From positions 1 to 20,323 of IMG/VR virus record IMGVR_UViG_3300020200_002063: DNA of 20,323 nucleotides, one strand, 5' to 3'. This document shows positions 19,501-20,323 of this stretch, piece by piece. The notes beneath the pieces are model-generated. The model did not search any database and was not told the origin of the DNA. It worked only from the letters and a program-made list of their open reading frames with translations. The position numbers and the translations under genes were made by a program. Source of the DNA: a virus. The first letter of the stretch is position 1. The number at the start of each line of letters is the position of its first letter.

Positions 19501-20323
19501 CGAGAAGCGGGCCCTCGCCGCGCGGTGGGGCGTGAAGGCGAAGGACCTCCGCGGCATCGAGCGCATGAGCGACGAGGCGCGGCGCGCGGGCTTCCTCGCC
19601 GATATGACCGTCGTGGAGCAGCGCATCGGACGCCCGCTCAACGGCGAGGAAATCGCGTACCTCTCCGACGTGTACGCGCTCCCGGTCGAGGGAAAGCCCT
19701 CGAAGGTCGTGGTCGATATGAAGCAGATCGTCCACGGCCAGCCCGTCGTGTTCCGCGGGTGGCACGGCACGGGCGCCTCGTTGGAAGAACTCCGCCAGGG
19801 CTTCAGAGTCCCGGCCCAGGAGGTCGGGCCGCTCTCCGGCAGCCGCGTCAACGTGATGCGCCGCGAGGGCTGGATGGGCAAGGGCGTGTACCTCACCGAC
19901 CAAAAGGACTTCGCCGGGCGGTTCGGCAAGGCGCTGTCCATCGACGCCGTCCTCCGCAAGCCGTACGTCGTCCAGGGTGGCCGGAAAATCACCTGGCCCG
20001 AGGTGCAGAAGTTTGACCCCGAGGCGCTCATGGCCCAGGGGTACGACTCGATCGTGGTGCTTGGCGGTCGGAGCCACGGCTGGAAGGGCGAGACGTTCCG
20101 CGCCGTCACCGTGTTCAACCCGAGCAACGTGTTCCCGACGCCGGGCTCCAAGTGGGTGCGGGGAGTGGGAACGTTCTTCCCACGGATACGCCGCCCTCGC
20201 CTGCGGGACTACGACTCGGCGAACCTCCCCGCGGTGGCCGCGCTCCCCGCCGGGGCGAGCGCGACGGACGAGGACCTCCCCGAGGAGGAGCGCCAGCAGC
20301 GCGCGGCGCTCGCGGGTGGGCTC
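16571..20323 (+). CDS. Giant virion-associated (polyvalent-type) protein with ART-like domain, at least 1251 aa, 3' end outside window
   Basis: One frame is open from GTG 16571 (after GGGAGGAAAC) to the window edge. Residues 1-60 are Pro/Arg-rich; about 60-310 are helical (RGGQRLPEGSMGRSMVDLGV; LALTEGYRLSLATETLTDAV); 320-331 are (LPEP)3; 342-415 hold the inverted repeat and hairpin; about 430-860 contain unrecognised alpha/beta domains (GLRDFKELVPEFRDWAKRAG; RVTSGWGAENDLELLVKGP). Residues about 1060-1180 resemble ADP-ribosyltransferases of phage polyvalent proteins: FRGWHGTG (H1065), GWMGKGVYLTDQKDFAGRFG (Y1107), AQGYDSIVVLGG, GETFRAVTVFNPSNVF (E1174). Such giant proteins are often packaged and ejected with DNA to counter host defence. 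The triad looks complete, but activity is inferred. About 854-910 is read in a frame with poor coding bias. Confidence 0.8.
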   Translation, partial: MPRTAEEQRGPKRPPRLPRDIEIGMGTPVSSAVGVSPHPQPPGPLDFLEGTPVSGVLDWITREAPRRARGEPGALPGSVEPLPVLGTEKSGIPDLMHLITARQRWTQAAMQNPPLPREGMSDAEIERRRELVEQGLSIDDAGRRARLETAGRALKGLGELGTGLVGGTALTLSAFTRGEVQRRLDPDAWVENIRRGGQRLPEGSMGRSMVDLGVPDVGAFFALSAPVRAARAAARSLALTEGYRLSLATETLTDAVRSGRPYREALEETAARHPRVDIGDLAVEYARRASGGAGRSPGTYVPSVPGSTKTVPVLVNSERLPEPLPEPLPEPSIMPEEITQRMKDAGYSRILIAPGASATRAPEYAAEVERALAQAADRETALLKGNARFVGDEDARVARVLHGRRPPPQEEAFSRTKPTPWAVRMEPEGVLAAEGRGMVIAPSGQMYADRLPGTTPYDMLVKITDKGYPSRMVVDADRVRARSSLGNLSRYNIAHRASINTGAGALPEGLRVNYRADAASMASARRELLREAFEDNAGAFGRTGLVTVEVDRQQLSRAFGDTRRTLRVNVVGRPTVAQMDAIERIVLHASTAETRGIPIDLEWRVVGLGKGSGGQFTEIASEALGGVKRGRVTVSPEEGPSIFEKFRALSAAVRQQGDMAAGLDLQTAMKPGMGLRDFKELVPEFRDWAKRAGVTIKEVGVGKRVTSGWGAENDLELLVKGPERGVEWLGAKAADEMGQSAFIAVHPGTRDFVSRVTFDAIPRDQMDALANLVKPYLNAHIIPDKNGNAVGLVAVGPRGDVSASTQLVKFLANPSVQERLSNINRADSRAKVVAYGRDEANKAFYEGLGFESRTYSEALARGPRGTAGGRARSLLDSADPGGVGEGTRTPRPGEAAGGIGAAFPRPGAYREWVARKQTPYGYDWQDSWRRQRAAEAAERLDPYLGTADLSLPVEQRVGLYRRESDILRSMVGDLADYEKRALAARWGVKAKDLRGIERMSDEARRAGFLADMTVVEQRIGRPLNGEEIAYLSDVYALPVEGKPSKVVVDMKQIVHGQPVVFRGWHGTGASLEELRQGFRVPAQEVGPLSGSRVNVMRREGWMGKGVYLTDQKDFAGRFGKALSIDAVLRKPYVVQGGRKITWPEVQKFDPEALMAQGYDSIVVLGGRSHGWKGETFRAVTVFNPSNVFPTPGSKWVRGVGTFFPRIRRPRLRDYDSANLPAVAALPAGASATDEDLPEEERQQRAALAGGL
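17528..17563 (+). repeat. Three tandem 12-bp repeats (LPEP)3
   Basis: TTGCCTGAGCCG occurs three times without interruption and in frame, encoding LPEP three times in the giant protein. The perfect copies make it a small minisatellite that could change in copy number by slippage without shifting frame. It probably forms a stiff Pro-rich spacer between domains. Confidence 0.95.
17595..17775. repeat. Perfect 36-bp inverted repeat around a 109-bp segment
   Basis: The 36 bases at 17595-17630 recur exactly as the reverse complement at 17740-17775, with 109 bp between. The left copy is in good coding context and encodes MKDAGYSRILIAP. The right copy read in the gene's frame gives DEDARVARVLHG with atypical codons. 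So the right copy looks like an inverted duplicate inserted into the gene, keeping the frame. It ends exactly where the next hairpin begins. Confidence 0.95.
17775..17815. repeat. Perfect palindromic hairpin, 18-bp stem and 5-nt loop, inside coding sequence
   Basis: ACGGGAGAAGGCCTCCTC (17775-17792) pairs fully with 17798-17815 around the loop CACAA. It shares base 17775 with the right arm of the 36-bp inverted repeat. In the giant gene's frame it encodes GRRPPPQEEAFSRT. No T-tract follows, so it is not a typical terminator. Such a stem could pause the ribosome or polymerase or be a scar of template switching. Confidence 0.95.
19074..19391 (+). CDS. Alternative-frame ORF, 105 aa, overlapping the giant gene
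   Basis: In the frame one base ahead of the giant gene, ATG 19074 has AAGGTGG about 6 nt upstream and the ORF runs to TAG 19391. Its middle part (19135-19290) encodes LSPEDLAALLEAAREAFSTP and PTPEELARERERLAQAKPLE, a convincing helical sequence. By my count its third positions are about 78% G or C, against about 50% for the giant gene's own frame there. The first 20 residues look non-coding. Either this is a nested gene, or the giant gene has gained a pair of compensating frameshifts and this is the ancestral reading. I favour the second. Confidence 0.35.
   Translation: MGVTKQTKPSTRDSASSPAPIRRLSPEDLAALLEAAREAFSTPPTPEELARERERLAQAKPLEESVLLFPDQARTGNGSPASRLPTDTTGRTPGGASVPPRPPSA

Overview
The window is a stretch of a high-GC tailed-phage genome (Caudoviricetes), or of a prophage, cut at both ends. 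The call rests on a compact, almost entirely plus-strand gene array that ends in a packaging and head module: small terminase, large terminase, portal, then virion proteins. Most small genes start with GTG, and about fifteen are coupled by the 4-nt overlap GTGA. Two candidate promoters place their -10 element exactly 7 nt before an ATG, which would give leaderless mRNA. Together these suggest an actinobacterial host, or another lineage that uses leaderless transcription. That host call is an inference; nothing in the window names a species.

Layout. (1) 1-1209, minus strand: the 5' part of a Mod-type adenine methyltransferase running off the left edge, preceded by a 5'-truncated P27-type small-terminase fragment. 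(2) 1176-5407, plus strand: an unknown protein, a small winged-helix-like protein, a small Cys/His protein, then three consecutive beta-class DNA methyltransferases with a less GC-biased composition. (3) 5404-6621: the 31-residue stump of an SpsF-like cytidylyltransferase, two more small Cys/His proteins, a KGG-motif basic protein and a NADAR-family hydrolase. (4) 6622-7009: the only sizeable non-coding gap, holding a row of stem-loops. (5) 7010-9906: small accessory genes (zinc-binding, winged helix, HNH nuclease, mini membrane proteins, a secreted RlpA-like lytic enzyme), closed by an intrinsic terminator at 9964-9993. (6) 10017-20323: late module with TerS, a 60-residue zinc-ribbon protein, TerL, portal, a 97-residue unknown, a 672-residue virion protein and a giant open frame of at least 1251 codons that leaves the right edge without a stop.

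How it may work together. Four methyltransferases suggest strong protection of the phage DNA from restriction. The HNH nuclease probably supports packaging with TerS/TerL. The 27-residue membrane protein coupled to the RlpA-like enzyme may be a lysis pair. The giant protein carries an ADP-ribosyltransferase-like domain near its visible C-terminus. The NADAR protein belongs to a family with members that remove ADP-ribose, so ADP-ribose chemistry may be part of this phage's conflict with its host.

Least ordinary features: a perfect 36-bp inverted repeat abutting a perfect 18-bp-stem hairpin inside the giant gene; a segment of about 150 bp in the same gene where coding character moves to another frame and back; the hairpin array at 6626-6970; the GTGA chain; and the remnants (TerS fragment, SpsF stump) that mark recombination joints.
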